Below are positions 52,228 through 61,626 of a DNA stretch of 64,000 bases, piece after piece; the stretch's first letter is position 1, and each line of letters begins with the position of its first letter. The stretch covers positions 73,197-137,196 of the forward strand of contig NZ_CAKXZT010000152.1 in the NCBI RefSeq assembly GCF_935825525.1, given 5' to 3'. The translations under genes and the position numbers were made by a program. The notes beneath the pieces are model-generated. The model did not search any database. It had not been told where the DNA came from and worked only from the letters and a program-made list of their open reading frames with translations. This DNA is from Mesorhizobium escarrei. Lineage in GTDB: Bacteria > Pseudomonadota > Alphaproteobacteria > Rhizobiales > Rhizobiaceae.

Positions 52228-52980
52228 TCATTTTTGCTTGACCGAAGGCAACGAGTACAGCCGGGCGGGTTCCCCCGCCTGCAGAATCGACACGTCGTGG
52301 TCGCCCGGTCCACAGTAGAGCGGCTCGGATTCCTCTGCCCGCGGCGCCGGCATGCCGTGATCACCGGGCCGGCTTAACGCATTTGCCAGGGCGGCAAGTG
52401 CCGCTCGGACCTGGTCCTGACGGTCAGTCGGACCGTAGAATCGAACCAATCCGTGGCTCTCGGCAGCGGCGGCGTCGAAGGATCCATCGACAAGCCCGCG
52501 GACGACCTTTTCGTCGGTCACGATGACAATGTCGCCCTTTGCCGGGCCATCGGCGTGGACTTGGACGGAATAACCACCCTTCGTAGGGGTATACGTTGTC
52601 CACATCACGGCGGGTATCAGCAGGACTGAGAAGCTCGGCCCCCTGCCGGTCGCGTAAGCGGCGTTGATTCGCGCGCCGAGCCCGTTCATGCTCTCGGCGG
52701 CCAGGCGGAATCCGCTCCCGAACAGATCCGTTTTTCTGGATTCGCGGGGGCGCGGCGGCAGTATGCCGGCCTGCTCAGCCTGCCAGACGGCGGTTCGCAC
52801 ATAGAGCGATTTCGGAAAAACCCAGTTCAACAGGCCGAGGGCAAGATCGTTGGGGTTCTCGTAGCCGCAGGCTAGAGCCGAAGGCGGCGCCACGGCCGCG
52901 GCCAGAAGAGCCGCCGCCGCGAGCGCCCGGCACCGCCATCTGTGGCGGGGGAACGTGCTTGCTGGAGCATTTTTCCGCAT
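52228..52980 (-). CDS. Exported hypothetical protein
   Basis: A 250-residue exported protein with a signal peptide ending PPSALA before CGYENPNDL. The mature part has NWVFPKSLYVRTAVWQAEQA, LFGSGFRLAAESMNGLGARI and SFSVLLIPAVMWTTYTPTKG, with a probable ABC-type or sensor-like fold I cannot name. The C-terminus contains GPGDHDVSILQAGEPARLYS. Stop overlaps the PpiC frame's ATG at 52231. Always on the same strand as the DUF3604 genes here. Function unknown. Confidence 0.7.
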   Translation of the reverse strand: MRKNAPASTFPRHRWRCRALAAAALLAAAVAPPSALACGYENPNDLALGLLNWVFPKSLYVRTAVWQAEQAGILPPRPRESRKTDLFGSGFRLAAESMNGLGARINAAYATGRGPSFSVLLIPAVMWTTYTPTKGGYSVQVHADGPAKGDIVIVTDEKVVRGLVDGSFDAAAAESHGLVRFYGPTDRQDQVRAALAALANALSRPGDHGMPAPRAEESEPLYCGPGDHDVSILQAGEPARLYSLPSVKQK

Positions 52981-52996
52981 GGCGTGGCCTCCACGA

Positions 52997-54928
52997 TCAT
53001 CCTTCCGGCGTGTACCAGATCGGCGAGGTGAAGCCGCGTTCCTGGGTCGTCATAGGGACATCCGCAGGAACATCCTTTAACTCGAAATACTTCGCGTCGT
53101 ACGCGGTCCAGCGCGGCGTCGGGATCTCGATGACGCGGGCGTAGTAGAAGGCGCGCTCGGCGGCATCGAAGTTCGGGTCCTGCCAGACCGTGATCAACTC
53201 GGACGAGCCGATCGTGTTTGTCCAGCCGGCGTTCGGCACGTCGACGGTGTTGCCGACTGGCGGCAGCTTGCCGTCTTGCCCGAGTGCGCGGTTGTCCGAC
53301 CAGGCGACGTCGTAGACCTGCTCCTGCAGGTTCCCGTCCTTGTCGAGCCACCCCTTGACGATCTGGATGCGATCAAGGTTGGCGCCGATCGAGTCGCGCA
53401 GGGCTGCGACGAGGAAGCGCGGCGAGACGCCCTTGGGCGCCGTGCTGAGAGTGCCGCCCATCGGCACGCCGCGCGTATAGCCGGCCTCGGCCGGCGTGCG
53501 AGACGTCGCGTCGGCCGCCCCAAAGTCCCAGCCGCCGAAAAACCGCACGACCATGCGCGTGCCCGTCGTGGCATACGTCTCTCGCCGCTCCATCGCATCG
53601 AAGATAGCCTCGCGCGTGTTCTCGGTCGCCCAGACGGCGGCATATCCTGAGGATGAGAGCTCCCAGCCCGTAAACGAGCCCGCCGCCCCTTTCTGGAAGA
53701 CGTTGGTCAGGCGATGGGGGCTGGGTTCCTCCGGCGTGATCTTGCCGAAGTAGTTGTTCTCCTCGACGGCCGCGAGACCCGTATGCGCGTCGGTCGATCC
53801 GACCATGCCGATTTTGTAGGGGCTAATGCCGAGTGTCGCTTCGAGTTTGAGCCCATTTTTCAACGCCGCGCGCGCGTATTCGTATTCGAGCATGTCGTTT
53901 GTCTTGGCGACGGTCAGATCGAGATTGCCCTTGTCCCAGAGCTCATAGTCGGCGAACTCGTCGGTCGGCGAAAGGAACGGGTGCGCCTCGCTGGTGCCCT
54001 TGATTTGCGTCACCTCGAAGAGCGGTTCCCATCGCGCCCGCGTCTCGGCATACGCGCGGTCGATCGGCTTGCCATCGACGGGTTCTATGATCGGGAACAT
54101 CAACCCGTTCGAGAGATTGCCGTTGTGCGCGATCGCCAGCACATCCCCTCCGGTTTTGCTCTCGTAGGTCTGCATCCAGTCCCAGAGGCCACGCGGATCG
54201 GACGTGCCCATCGGTGGAATCGTCGTCAGCGGCTCGACCTGGCGCGCCAAGGCGCCGTCGTTGCGGAAGATCACGTTGCGGTGGAGATTGCCGCCGGGAT
54301 TCGACGACCATTCGTAACCGATGAAGGCGGTGAAGCGGCCCGGTTCGTTCGCATCGTCGGCCGCCTTGATCGTCTGCTCCCACGCCGTGCGGTAGGGTCG
54401 AGTGCCCGGTGCGTAGTTGAGCGCCGCAGGGAGTCTCGATTGGGCGGTGGCCATGTACGCTTCCGTCGCGGCTTCCATGCCTTTGCCCTCCATGATCATA
54501 TCGTACCAGCGCTGCCCTTCCGGCACGGCGAGCACGTTGGGAGCGCCCGAGACTATGTCCGAGGCCAGGCCGAAATTGTCGGAGTGATCGGTGACGACGA
54601 GGAAGTCGAGAGGCCGGCTCAGCCGGACCGGTTGCCCGCTGGAGGCGATCAACTGCTCGCCCTTGGCAAAGCGGTACGCATCGGCCGGCATCAGCGTCGT
54701 GCCGAGCATGCCGGCGTCGAACGAGATCGCGGTGTGCAGGTGCGTGTCGCCAAAAAGAGGGCGGTCGGGGAAGTTGCGGTTCGCATAGGGCGAATAAGGG
54801 CGCATTTGCAGCACCCCTTCCAGACGCTCGGGCGTAATAGTTCCGATGTCGCTGTTCTGGGCGAGCGCCGGCGCGGCGCAGAGCAGCGCTGTAAGGAAGA
54901 TGGAATAGTGGGTTCTGTGCATATTCAT
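52997..54928 (-). CDS. DUF3604 protein, copy 1 (exported, PHP-like)
   Basis: A 643-residue exported protein. The signal peptide ends AAPALAQNSD. DUF3604 proteins have a PHP-like metal site: FGDTHLHTAISFDAG (about 60-75, HxH) and VVTDHSDNFG (about 110), with later acidic and histidine residues (GMVGSTDAHTGLAAVEE, around 380). Likely a metal-dependent hydrolase acting outside the cytoplasm; substrate unknown. It parallels copy 2 over its whole length by eye. Starts at 54928 (ATG) or two codons later. Confidence 0.88.
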   Translation of the reverse strand: MNMHRTHYSIFLTALLCAAPALAQNSDIGTITPERLEGVLQMRPYSPYANRNFPDRPLFGDTHLHTAISFDAGMLGTTLMPADAYRFAKGEQLIASSGQPVRLSRPLDFLVVTDHSDNFGLASDIVSGAPNVLAVPEGQRWYDMIMEGKGMEAATEAYMATAQSRLPAALNYAPGTRPYRTAWEQTIKAADDANEPGRFTAFIGYEWSSNPGGNLHRNVIFRNDGALARQVEPLTTIPPMGTSDPRGLWDWMQTYESKTGGDVLAIAHNGNLSNGLMFPIIEPVDGKPIDRAYAETRARWEPLFEVTQIKGTSEAHPFLSPTDEFADYELWDKGNLDLTVAKTNDMLEYEYARAALKNGLKLEATLGISPYKIGMVGSTDAHTGLAAVEENNYFGKITPEEPSPHRLTNVFQKGAAGSFTGWELSSSGYAAVWATENTREAIFDAMERRETYATTGTRMVVRFFGGWDFGAADATSRTPAEAGYTRGVPMGGTLSTAPKGVSPRFLVAALRDSIGANLDRIQIVKGWLDKDGNLQEQVYDVAWSDNRALGQDGKLPPVGNTVDVPNAGWTNTIGSSELITVWQDPNFDAAERAFYYARVIEIPTPRWTAYDAKYFELKDVPADVPMTTQERGFTSPIWYTPEG

Positions 54929-55011
54929 ATCCCTGTACCCCTGTACTCGATCCAACCTACTTGACGCGGCTGTGAACTATCCTCGTGCCGTCTCCAGTGC
55001 TTCAGTTTCCG

Positions 55012-55058
55012 CGCCGATGACGAGGAAATGCAGCAAGCGGTTCGCGAAGCAGCTTCAT
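55012..55058 (-). pseudogene. Relic of a second PpiC gene start
   Basis: On the minus strand ATG-AAG-CTG-CTT-CGC and the following bases match the start of the PpiC gene at 52219 (MMLLREPLLHFLVIGA) over about 45 bases, with one inserted base that shifts the frame. It lies between the two DUF3604 genes. It shows that a DUF3604-PpiC unit was once duplicated and one PpiC copy deleted. Confidence 0.7.
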
Positions 55059-55068
55059 GGGCAGCCGC

Positions 55069-57063
55069 TCAACCCGGCGTGTACCAGATCGGCGAAGTGT
55101 AAGCGCGCTCCTGCCCGAACATCGGCACGTCGGCGGACATCTTTACGCCGAAGCGTACAGCGTCATAAGCAGTCCAGCGCGGCGTCGGGATTTCGAGAAC
55201 CCGTGCGTAGTAGACCGCGCGCAGCGCGGGATCGAATTCCGGGTCGGTCCATGTCTTGATCAGTTCGGAAGCGCCGATCGTGTTGGTCCAGGTGGCCGTC
55301 GCCACGTCGACCGTATTGCCGACCGCCGGCAGCTTGCCGTCGGCTCCCGGCGCCCGGTTGTCGGACCAGACAATGTCGTAAACCTTCTCCTGGCGCGCGC
55401 CGGCGACGTCGATCCAGCCCTTGACGATCTGGATGCGGTCGAGATTGCCGCCAAGCGGATCCTTGAGCGCCGCGACCAGGAAGGTGGGGGACTTGCCGGT
55501 CGGCGCCGCACTGAGATCGCCGCCCATGGGCACGCCCTTGGCGTAGCCTGCGAAGGCTGGGCTGCGCGATTGCGCATCCGCATCGGTAAAGTCCCAGCCG
55601 CCGAAGAAGCGGACAAGCATTCGCGGGCCGGTAGTCGCGTAAACTTCCTTGCGGCGCATGGCGTCCCAGATCGCCTCGCGCGTATTCTCGGTCGCCCATA
55701 CACCAGCATAGCCGGAGGCAACCTGCTGCCAACCCATCAGGAACACATCGCCATTGCGCATGAACTCGTGATGCGCGCGATCGGGGCTGGGTTCCGAGCC
55801 GGTGTGCTTGCCGAAGAAGTTGTCGTCCTCGCCGGTGGCGAGCGAAGTGTGGCTGTCGGTCGATCCGATCATGCCGAACTTGTAGGGGTTCGTCCCGAGC
55901 TTCGCCTCGAGCTGAAGGCCGGTCTGCAGCGCGCTGCGGGCGTACTCGCTCACCAGCATCTCGGGCTTCTTCACCTCGCTCAGGTTGAGGTTGCCCTTGT
56001 CCCAGAGCTCGTAGCCGGCGAGTTCGTCGGTCGGCGAGAGATAGGGATGCGCCTCGCCGTCGCCCTTGATCTGCGTCGCCTCGTAAAGCGGCTCCCAGTG
56101 CGCGCGTTTCTCCGCATAGTCCGCCGACAGCGGTTGGCCGGTGGCCGGATTGGTCTCCGTCGGGAACATCCAGCCGTTCGATAGATTGCCGTTGTGCGCT
56201 ATCGCCAGAATCCGCCCACCGGTCTTGTCCTCGTACGCCTGGAGATGCTTCCACAGATCTTCCGGGGTCGTGCTGCCGAGCGGGGGATAGGTCGTAAACG
56301 GAAGGGTCTGCGCCGCCTTGTCGCCGCCGTCGCGATAGATCACGACACGATGAAGATTGTTGCCAGGCGGAACTTGCGAGGTCCATTCATAGCCGATGAA
56401 GGCGCTGAAACGTCCGGGCTCGTTGTATTTTTCCGCCGCAGCGATGATCTGATCCCAGGTAGATTGAAAACCTTCGGAGCCCGGCAGGAATTCGAGCGCC
56501 TTTGGAAATTTGCCGCGTGAGAAGCTGTCAATGATCTCGAGGGCAGCGGTAACGCCGTCTTGGCCGCCTTTTTGCACAAGATCGTACCAGCGCCGGCCGG
56601 TTGGGTCTGCGAGCATTTCGGGCTTGCCGGCAAAGAGCGCCGGAAAGAAACCCATATTGTCGGAATGGTCCGAGATGACGAGGAAATCGAGCGGACGCGA
56701 CAGCTTCACCTGTTCGCCGCCGGAAGCGGTCAGTTCCTCGCCGCGGGCGAAGCGGTAGGCGTCCTCGAAGCCGAGCCGGGTGCCGAAGGCGCCGGCGTCC
56801 AGCGACGCGCTGGTGTGTAGGTGCGTGTCGCCCCAGAACACGCGGCTGGGGAAGTTGCGGCCTGCATAGGGCGAATACCCCGGCGCCTTGCCAGGAGCGA
56901 CGGTCGAGGAGTCGAGGGTGCCAGCATCGGTATTCGTCTGCTGCGCTGCCGCCGGCGAGACGGCAAGTGCGGTTGTCATTGCCACACTGCAGAATAGGTT
57001 TCGCCGGAATCTCCGCGTCCAAATCGTCGAAGCAGCCAGTCGGCTCGGCAACAGATAGCCCAT
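55069..57063 (-). CDS. DUF3604 protein, copy 2 (exported, PHP-like)
   Basis: A 664-residue exported protein, paralog of copy 1. The signal region (MTTALAVSPAAAQQTN) is followed by WGDTHLHTSASLDAGAFGTR and VISDHSDNMG, the PHP-like metal motifs, and GMIGSTDSHTSLATGEDDNF. The C-terminal FLVAALKDPLGGNLDRIQIV and TDPEFDPALRAVYYARVLEI match copy 1 closely. The ATG at 57063 has GGGAGG upstream; the frame open to 57135 has no such site. A conserved upstream element lies at 57151-57219. Confidence 0.9.
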   Translation of the reverse strand: MGYLLPSRLAASTIWTRRFRRNLFCSVAMTTALAVSPAAAQQTNTDAGTLDSSTVAPGKAPGYSPYAGRNFPSRVFWGDTHLHTSASLDAGAFGTRLGFEDAYRFARGEELTASGGEQVKLSRPLDFLVISDHSDNMGFFPALFAGKPEMLADPTGRRWYDLVQKGGQDGVTAALEIIDSFSRGKFPKALEFLPGSEGFQSTWDQIIAAAEKYNEPGRFSAFIGYEWTSQVPPGNNLHRVVIYRDGGDKAAQTLPFTTYPPLGSTTPEDLWKHLQAYEDKTGGRILAIAHNGNLSNGWMFPTETNPATGQPLSADYAEKRAHWEPLYEATQIKGDGEAHPYLSPTDELAGYELWDKGNLNLSEVKKPEMLVSEYARSALQTGLQLEAKLGTNPYKFGMIGSTDSHTSLATGEDDNFFGKHTGSEPSPDRAHHEFMRNGDVFLMGWQQVASGYAGVWATENTREAIWDAMRRKEVYATTGPRMLVRFFGGWDFTDADAQSRSPAFAGYAKGVPMGGDLSAAPTGKSPTFLVAALKDPLGGNLDRIQIVKGWIDVAGARQEKVYDIVWSDNRAPGADGKLPAVGNTVDVATATWTNTIGASELIKTWTDPEFDPALRAVYYARVLEIPTPRWTAYDAVRFGVKMSADVPMFGQERAYTSPIWYTPG

Positions 57064-57150
57064 GTGTTCCTCCCGATTCAGCATGCTGTGCATCCCGATC
57101 CCCACAGCGTGGACGTTAGGGAAAGTTGCACACAAGCCTCTGGGTTGGGA

Positions 57151-57219
57151 GGTAATTAACTGTATGCTACGGAGCTATTCCGAGGTGGATCGTCAGCTTC
57201 CGAGGCTGAGCCCGGCTTT
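57151..57219 (-). promoter_or_regulatory. Upstream element shared with the sulfatase gene
   Basis: GGTAATTAAC (57151-57160) followed by CTACGG and, 42 bases on, GAGGCTGAGCCCGGCTTT (57202-57219). The same two blocks, in the same order and orientation, occur upstream of the arylsulfatase (61807-61881). The first block ends 88 bases before the DUF3604 copy 2 start. Likely a shared promoter or operator. Confidence 0.6.
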
Positions 57220-57345
57220 GCTCAGGGAGTTCAGAAAGAACTCGGCATATTTCGCGCTGCCAAGGCGCCGTCACGCCCACGGCGTCTCGCGCAAAGCGCG
57301 AAGCCGAAGATGGGACATCGCTTTGACGACACCCCCATTCGTAGG

Positions 57346-58317
57346 TCACGTTCTGCGTGCAATGCAGCGGAACCCCAGATGGCACGTCGACGTGTCGATC
57401 GGCTGCGCCATCCGCGCGGCCGGGCGGTAGCGCCGGCAATAGTTGGGCGCGCAAAGATGCGATCCGCCTTTCATCACCTTGCGCGGGATTCTGATCTGCG
57501 GCTGCCGTGGATCGAGGCTGTCGTCCCGTTTGGCACCGCGGGGGTTGTCAACCGTGCAGCACGGGCTGTCGATCTTGCCGTGTTCCTGGTACCAGTCCGT
57601 GGTCCACTGCCAGACATTGCCAGCCATGTCGTAGAGGCCGTAGCCGTTGGCGGCAAAGGAGGCGACGGGTGACGTCCCCTCGTAGCCGTCCTCGCAGAGA
57701 TTCTGCCATGGGAACTCGCCTTGCCAAATATTGGCCATGTGTCGGCCATCGGGCGCCATTTCATCGCCCCAGACAAATTCGGCCGCGTCGAGCCCGCCAC
57801 GCGCCGCGAATTCCCACTCGGCCTCGGTGGGCAATTCCTTGCCCGCCCACGATGCGTAGGCTTCGGCATCGTCAAAGTTCACATGCACGACCGGATGGTC
57901 GGCCAGCCGCTTGATCGACCTCGCCGGCCCGCGCGGATGGCGCCAATTGGCGCCACGGACGTAGACCCACCAATTGTAATGATCGCGAAGATCGACACGC
58001 TGTTTGGCCTTGCTGAACACCACCGACGATGGCGCCAGCATGTCCGGCTTCGCTCCAGGATAATCGTCGGGATTTACGGGACGTTCGGCCGAGGTGACGT
58101 AACCAGTAGCGTCGACGAAGCGAGCGAACTCGCGGTTGGTGACGGTGCAGGCGTCCATCCAGAAGCCGCCTACTGTCACGCTATGCGCCGGGGCTTCTTC
58201 GGGATAGTGCTTGTCCGATCCCATGAGGAATGTACCGCCGGGAATCGACACCATCTGGTCGTGGTGTGCGAGCCCAGGGCCCGCAGACGTTGGTTCGGCG
58301 TCGGCAAGTCTTGTCAT
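57346..58317 (-). CDS. Formylglycine-generating enzyme (sulfatase activator)
   Basis: A 323-residue FGE/SUMF1-type oxidase that converts the sulfatase active-site cysteine to formylglycine. The family opening MVSIPGGTFLMGSDKHYPEE, the middle LPTEAEWEFAARGGLD and the active-site GGSHLCAPNYCRRYRPAAR carry the paired Cys289 and Cys294, spaced as in the human enzyme. GNVWQWTTDWY and LGFRCIA complete the fold. No signal peptide, so it acts in the cytoplasm before Tat export of the sulfatase encoded three genes away. Confidence 0.93.
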   Translation of the reverse strand: MTRLADAEPTSAGPGLAHHDQMVSIPGGTFLMGSDKHYPEEAPAHSVTVGGFWMDACTVTNREFARFVDATGYVTSAERPVNPDDYPGAKPDMLAPSSVVFSKAKQRVDLRDHYNWWVYVRGANWRHPRGPARSIKRLADHPVVHVNFDDAEAYASWAGKELPTEAEWEFAARGGLDAAEFVWGDEMAPDGRHMANIWQGEFPWQNLCEDGYEGTSPVASFAANGYGLYDMAGNVWQWTTDWYQEHGKIDSPCCTVDNPRGAKRDDSLDPRQPQIRIPRKVMKGGSHLCAPNYCRRYRPAARMAQPIDTSTCHLGFRCIARRT

Positions 58318-58367
58318 GGCTTCGTGTCGCTTCCTCTCAAATGCACCGCTTCAGGCCGCGATAGGGA

Positions 58368-59369
58368 TCAGGGCTCGGACGCGAACACCCGGTTCCAATC
58401 CTTCTTCATGTCGACAACCGTCCAACCAGAATCGGCTGCGGCGTCGAGACCCTTGTCCAGACGGCCGATGCTTGACTGCCGGTCGTAGGCCCATTCGCGC
58501 TCTGCGTCTGTATGATGGACGTAGAGGCAGAAGCGCGGGCCTGGTCCGGCGCAGGTCCATTGCAGCATCTGCAGATCGCCGTCGGAATTGCCGAACGCCG
58601 CGATGGGCCGCCGCCCAATATGCTTTTGGATGGCCACCGGCTTGCCCGCCTTGTCGTCAATGAAATCAACTTCCGGCAGCTTGTTGAGAACCATCTGGTC
58701 CCCTTTCAACTCGAATTTCATTTTGCCGCTGCTGCCGATCACCTGCTCGGGGGGAATGCCGTAAACCTTCTCGCTGAATACTCGCACGAACTCGATGCCG
58801 CCGCCCGAGGCTATGAATGTCTTGAAACCGTTGGCGCGCAAATAGTCCAGCAGCTCCAGCATCGGCTGGTAGATCATCTCCGTGTAGGGTTTGCCTGTCT
58901 TCGGATGCTTGGCACTCGCAAACCAGTCGCGGACGATCTGTTCGAACTCGTCGGTGGTCATGCCCGAATGCGCGGCCATCACGATCTCCAGGATCGCGTG
59001 TTCTCCGCCGGATAGCGCCGCTTTCACATCGCCCTTCACCAGCGAGGCAAAGGGCTCCTGCGTGTTCCATTCGGGATGTTGGGGAGCGAGCGCCTTGACC
59101 CGGTCGAGCGCAAACAGAAGCTGAAAATACATAGGCTGTTCGCCCCACAGCGTCCCGTCATTATCGAACACCGCGATGCGTTCGGGGACAGGCACGAAAT
59201 CCGCCGACCCTTCCTTGCTCACGGTTTCGACGAACCGCACGATGGATTGCTTCGCCTCGCCTTCGTTCCACGACGCGAGTACTTCCGCGCCTTGCGCGGA
59301 AGGCGCAATCGCCATCAACAGAAAAAGGGGCAGCAAATAGCGTCTGGCGGTGCGGGCGAGAACGGTCAT
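58368..59369 (-). CDS. Exported HAD-family phosphatase
   Basis: A 333-residue protein with a signal peptide (ending APSAQGAE) and a HAD core: motif I VFDNDGTLWGEQP with the nucleophile Asp, motif II-like FIASGGGIEF, and AFGNSDGDLQML with the Mg-binding acidic pair. It probably removes phosphate from an extracytoplasmic substrate. The ATG at 59369 overlaps the upstream membrane-protein stop by four bases. The frame open to 59429 lacks signal character. Confidence 0.87.
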   Translation of the reverse strand: MTVLARTARRYLLPLFLLMAIAPSAQGAEVLASWNEGEAKQSIVRFVETVSKEGSADFVPVPERIAVFDNDGTLWGEQPMYFQLLFALDRVKALAPQHPEWNTQEPFASLVKGDVKAALSGGEHAILEIVMAAHSGMTTDEFEQIVRDWFASAKHPKTGKPYTEMIYQPMLELLDYLRANGFKTFIASGGGIEFVRVFSEKVYGIPPEQVIGSSGKMKFELKGDQMVLNKLPEVDFIDDKAGKPVAIQKHIGRRPIAAFGNSDGDLQMLQWTCAGPGPRFCLYVHHTDAEREWAYDRQSSIGRLDKGLDAAADSGWTVVDMKKDWNRVFASEP

Positions 59370-59920
59370 GGCTTGACACCTTTGCTTTCTGTAATTTGAG
59401 CGGGACGGCCTTCGAACAGCAGCGTCCAAAGCCTGCCTTTCCCGAGTGCGACGTTCAGTTCCCTGGATGCCAGGTAGGGGATCAGTATCAGCAGCATGAT
59501 CAGGCTTGTCGCGAGTGTTTGCGGCAGCTTGTCGCCGCCGAATTCAGCGAGCGAAGCGGCGATCGTTCGCCCGTGAACCAGCCCGACGACGACTTCCTCG
59601 ACGACCGAGAGGACGAGAAGCAGGATCAGGTATAACAGGGCCTTGTAGGCTATGACGTAGACCAACCTGCTTCGACGCCGGTCGCCCAATCGGATCATCT
59701 GCCCGAGCATTATGAACTTCGCCAGGATCAGTGCCTTGACGGCCGCCAGCCCCGATGGCAGATAGCTGATGCCCTCCTCGCCAAGGATCGCTGCCTTGTA
59801 GAGAATGAGCGCACCAAAGCAGACGAATAGATACAAGGACAGGAGCGCGTACTCGCGCAGCTCGTGCTTTGCCCGCTGAGCAATGGTCTCGGTCGAAGGA
59901 TTGTTGTTCGCGACTGCCAT
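59366..59920 (-). CDS. Hypothetical four-helix membrane protein
   Basis: A 184-residue membrane protein with hydrophobic helices at about 25-48, 58-75, 85-110 and 138-158 (for example ALLSLYLFVCFGALILYKAA and LLYLILLLVLSVVEEVVVGL). Short polar ends. No family name known to me. It is coupled to the HAD phosphatase gene by a four-base overlap and may assist export or assembly of the cluster's products. Confidence 0.75.
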   Translation of the reverse strand: MAVANNNPSTETIAQRAKHELREYALLSLYLFVCFGALILYKAAILGEEGISYLPSGLAAVKALILAKFIMLGQMIRLGDRRRSRLVYVIAYKALLYLILLLVLSVVEEVVVGLVHGRTIAASLAEFGGDKLPQTLATSLIMLLILIPYLASRELNVALGKGRLWTLLFEGRPAQITESKGVKP

Positions 59921-59988
59921 TGATCTGCTTCCGAGTTGGCTTGGAGGCCTGCCGATAGTAGCGAGCGCGGCCTATTCAGAGCGAAGGA

Positions 59989-61626
59989 TCAGTTTCTGCC
60001 ACCCTCCTGCAGTTTTGCCAGGACCTGGTCGAGCGCGAAGCTGCCGGGCCTCTGCCGCGGCGGGAACTCGACATAGGTCTGGAGGTGTTTGGCGACATAA
60101 GCCTGCGCCGGCACGAGCGCGAAGGCGTGCTCGACACGCCATCTGGCGTATTCCCCGGCGTCCGTCTGCGCCCGTTCGAACGGGTCACCCTTGATGTCGA
60201 AGAGCTTGGGGAACCGCAGCGGAATCAGCGGGTTCTCCCATACGGCAAGCCCCTCCTCGCGCTGCTCGAGGAAGACCATCTTCCAGCGTTCGTAACGCAA
60301 GCCGGCGAGGTTGCCGTCATCGGTCCAGTAGAAGTATTCGTGGCGCTTGCCTTCGCCTTCGCCGGCCAACACGTCGCGTTGGTCGTAGCCATCCAGATGC
60401 ACTTTGAAGCTCTTGCCGGCAGCATCGTATCCCTTCAACAGCTTAGCCGTCACGTCTGGTTCGCCTGCGGCGGCGACGAGGGTCGGCACGAAATCTTCGT
60501 GCGACGTTATATGGTTGATCTCCGTTCCCGGCTTGATGACGCCCGGCCAGCGCATCATGCACGGCACCCGGTAGCCACCTTCCCAGTTTGTGTTCTTCTC
60601 GCCTTTGAAGGGCGTGGTGCCGCCGTCCGGCCACGAGAAAACCTCCGCGCCGTTGTCGGTCGTCCAAAGGACGATGGTGTTGTCGGCGATGCCGAGGTCA
60701 TCGAGCTTGCCCAGAAGCTGGCCGACCATGCCGTCCATCTCCACCATGGCGTCCGCATAGATGCCCAAGCCGGTCTTGCCCTTCGAGGCCGCCTTGAGAA
60801 AGGTATAGATGTGTGTGCGGGTGGTGTTGAACCAGCAGAAGAACGGCTTCCCGTCAGCGTTCGAGCGGTCGATGAAATTGAGCGCGCTGCCGAGGAACTC
60901 TTCGTCTACGGTTTCCATGCGCTTCTTTGTCAGCGGGCCGGTGTCCTCGATCTCTTGTTTGCCCACCCGCCCGAAGCGCGGATCCTCCGTCGGATCGTCT
61001 GTTTCGCTGGCCTTGCACTTCATCACGCCGCGTGGACCAAACCTGGCCTTGAACTCGGGGTTCTTCGGGTAGTCGGGATGCTCTGGCTCGTCCTCTGCAT
61101 TGAGGTGATAGAGATTGCCGAAGAATTCATCGAAGCCGTGAACGGTAGGCAAGAACTCGTTGCGGTCGCCGAGGTGATTCTTGCCGAATTGCCCGGTAAC
61201 ATAGCCCTGCGGCTTGAGCAGTTCGGCGAGCGTCGGGTCCTTCTCCGACAGCCCTTCCTTGGCACCGGGCAGGCCAACCTTGAGCAGGCCGGTGCGGAAG
61301 CAGGATTGGCCGGTGATGAATGCGGCGCGCCCGGCTGTGCAGGACTGCTGGGCGTAGTGGTCGGTCAAGATCGCCCCCTCTTTGGCGATCCGATCGATGT
61401 TCGGCGTGCGATAGCCCATCATGCCCCGGTTGTAGGCGCTGAGGTTCCAATAGCCGACGTCATCGCCGAAAATGACGAGGATGTTGGGTTTTGCGCCGGC
61501 TGCTTGAGCTTTCGCGCTCGTGGCTATTCCGGATGCGACAGCCGAAATGGCGAGCACAGATCCTCCGGTCAGCAAAATGTCACGCCGGTTCGGTTGTCGG
61601 TCTGGATTCGCTTGCTTGCCACTCAT
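59989..61626 (-). CDS. Tat-exported arylsulfatase
   Basis: A 545-residue sulfatase. A twin-arginine signal (NRRDILLTGGSVLAISAVAS) exports it folded. The metal site begins VIFGDDVGYWN. The catalytic Cys96 sits in QQSCTAGRAAFITG, a Cys-x-Ala-x-Arg variant of the sulfatase signature that needs formylglycine formation by the FGE encoded at 57346-58317. NGAEVFSWPDGGTTPFKGEK and SHEDFVPTLVA are family features. Substrate, an organic sulfate ester, is not known. Confidence 0.93.
   Translation of the reverse strand: MSGKQANPDRQPNRRDILLTGGSVLAISAVASGIATSAKAQAAGAKPNILVIFGDDVGYWNLSAYNRGMMGYRTPNIDRIAKEGAILTDHYAQQSCTAGRAAFITGQSCFRTGLLKVGLPGAKEGLSEKDPTLAELLKPQGYVTGQFGKNHLGDRNEFLPTVHGFDEFFGNLYHLNAEDEPEHPDYPKNPEFKARFGPRGVMKCKASETDDPTEDPRFGRVGKQEIEDTGPLTKKRMETVDEEFLGSALNFIDRSNADGKPFFCWFNTTRTHIYTFLKAASKGKTGLGIYADAMVEMDGMVGQLLGKLDDLGIADNTIVLWTTDNGAEVFSWPDGGTTPFKGEKNTNWEGGYRVPCMMRWPGVIKPGTEINHITSHEDFVPTLVAAAGEPDVTAKLLKGYDAAGKSFKVHLDGYDQRDVLAGEGEGKRHEYFYWTDDGNLAGLRYERWKMVFLEQREEGLAVWENPLIPLRFPKLFDIKGDPFERAQTDAGEYARWRVEHAFALVPAQAYVAKHLQTYVEFPPRQRPGSFALDQVLAKLQEGGRN

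Noticed and set aside
53714..54964. 416-residue plus-strand frame opposite DUF3604 copy 1
   Set aside because: Antisense to a clear exported protein; low-complexity charged composition.
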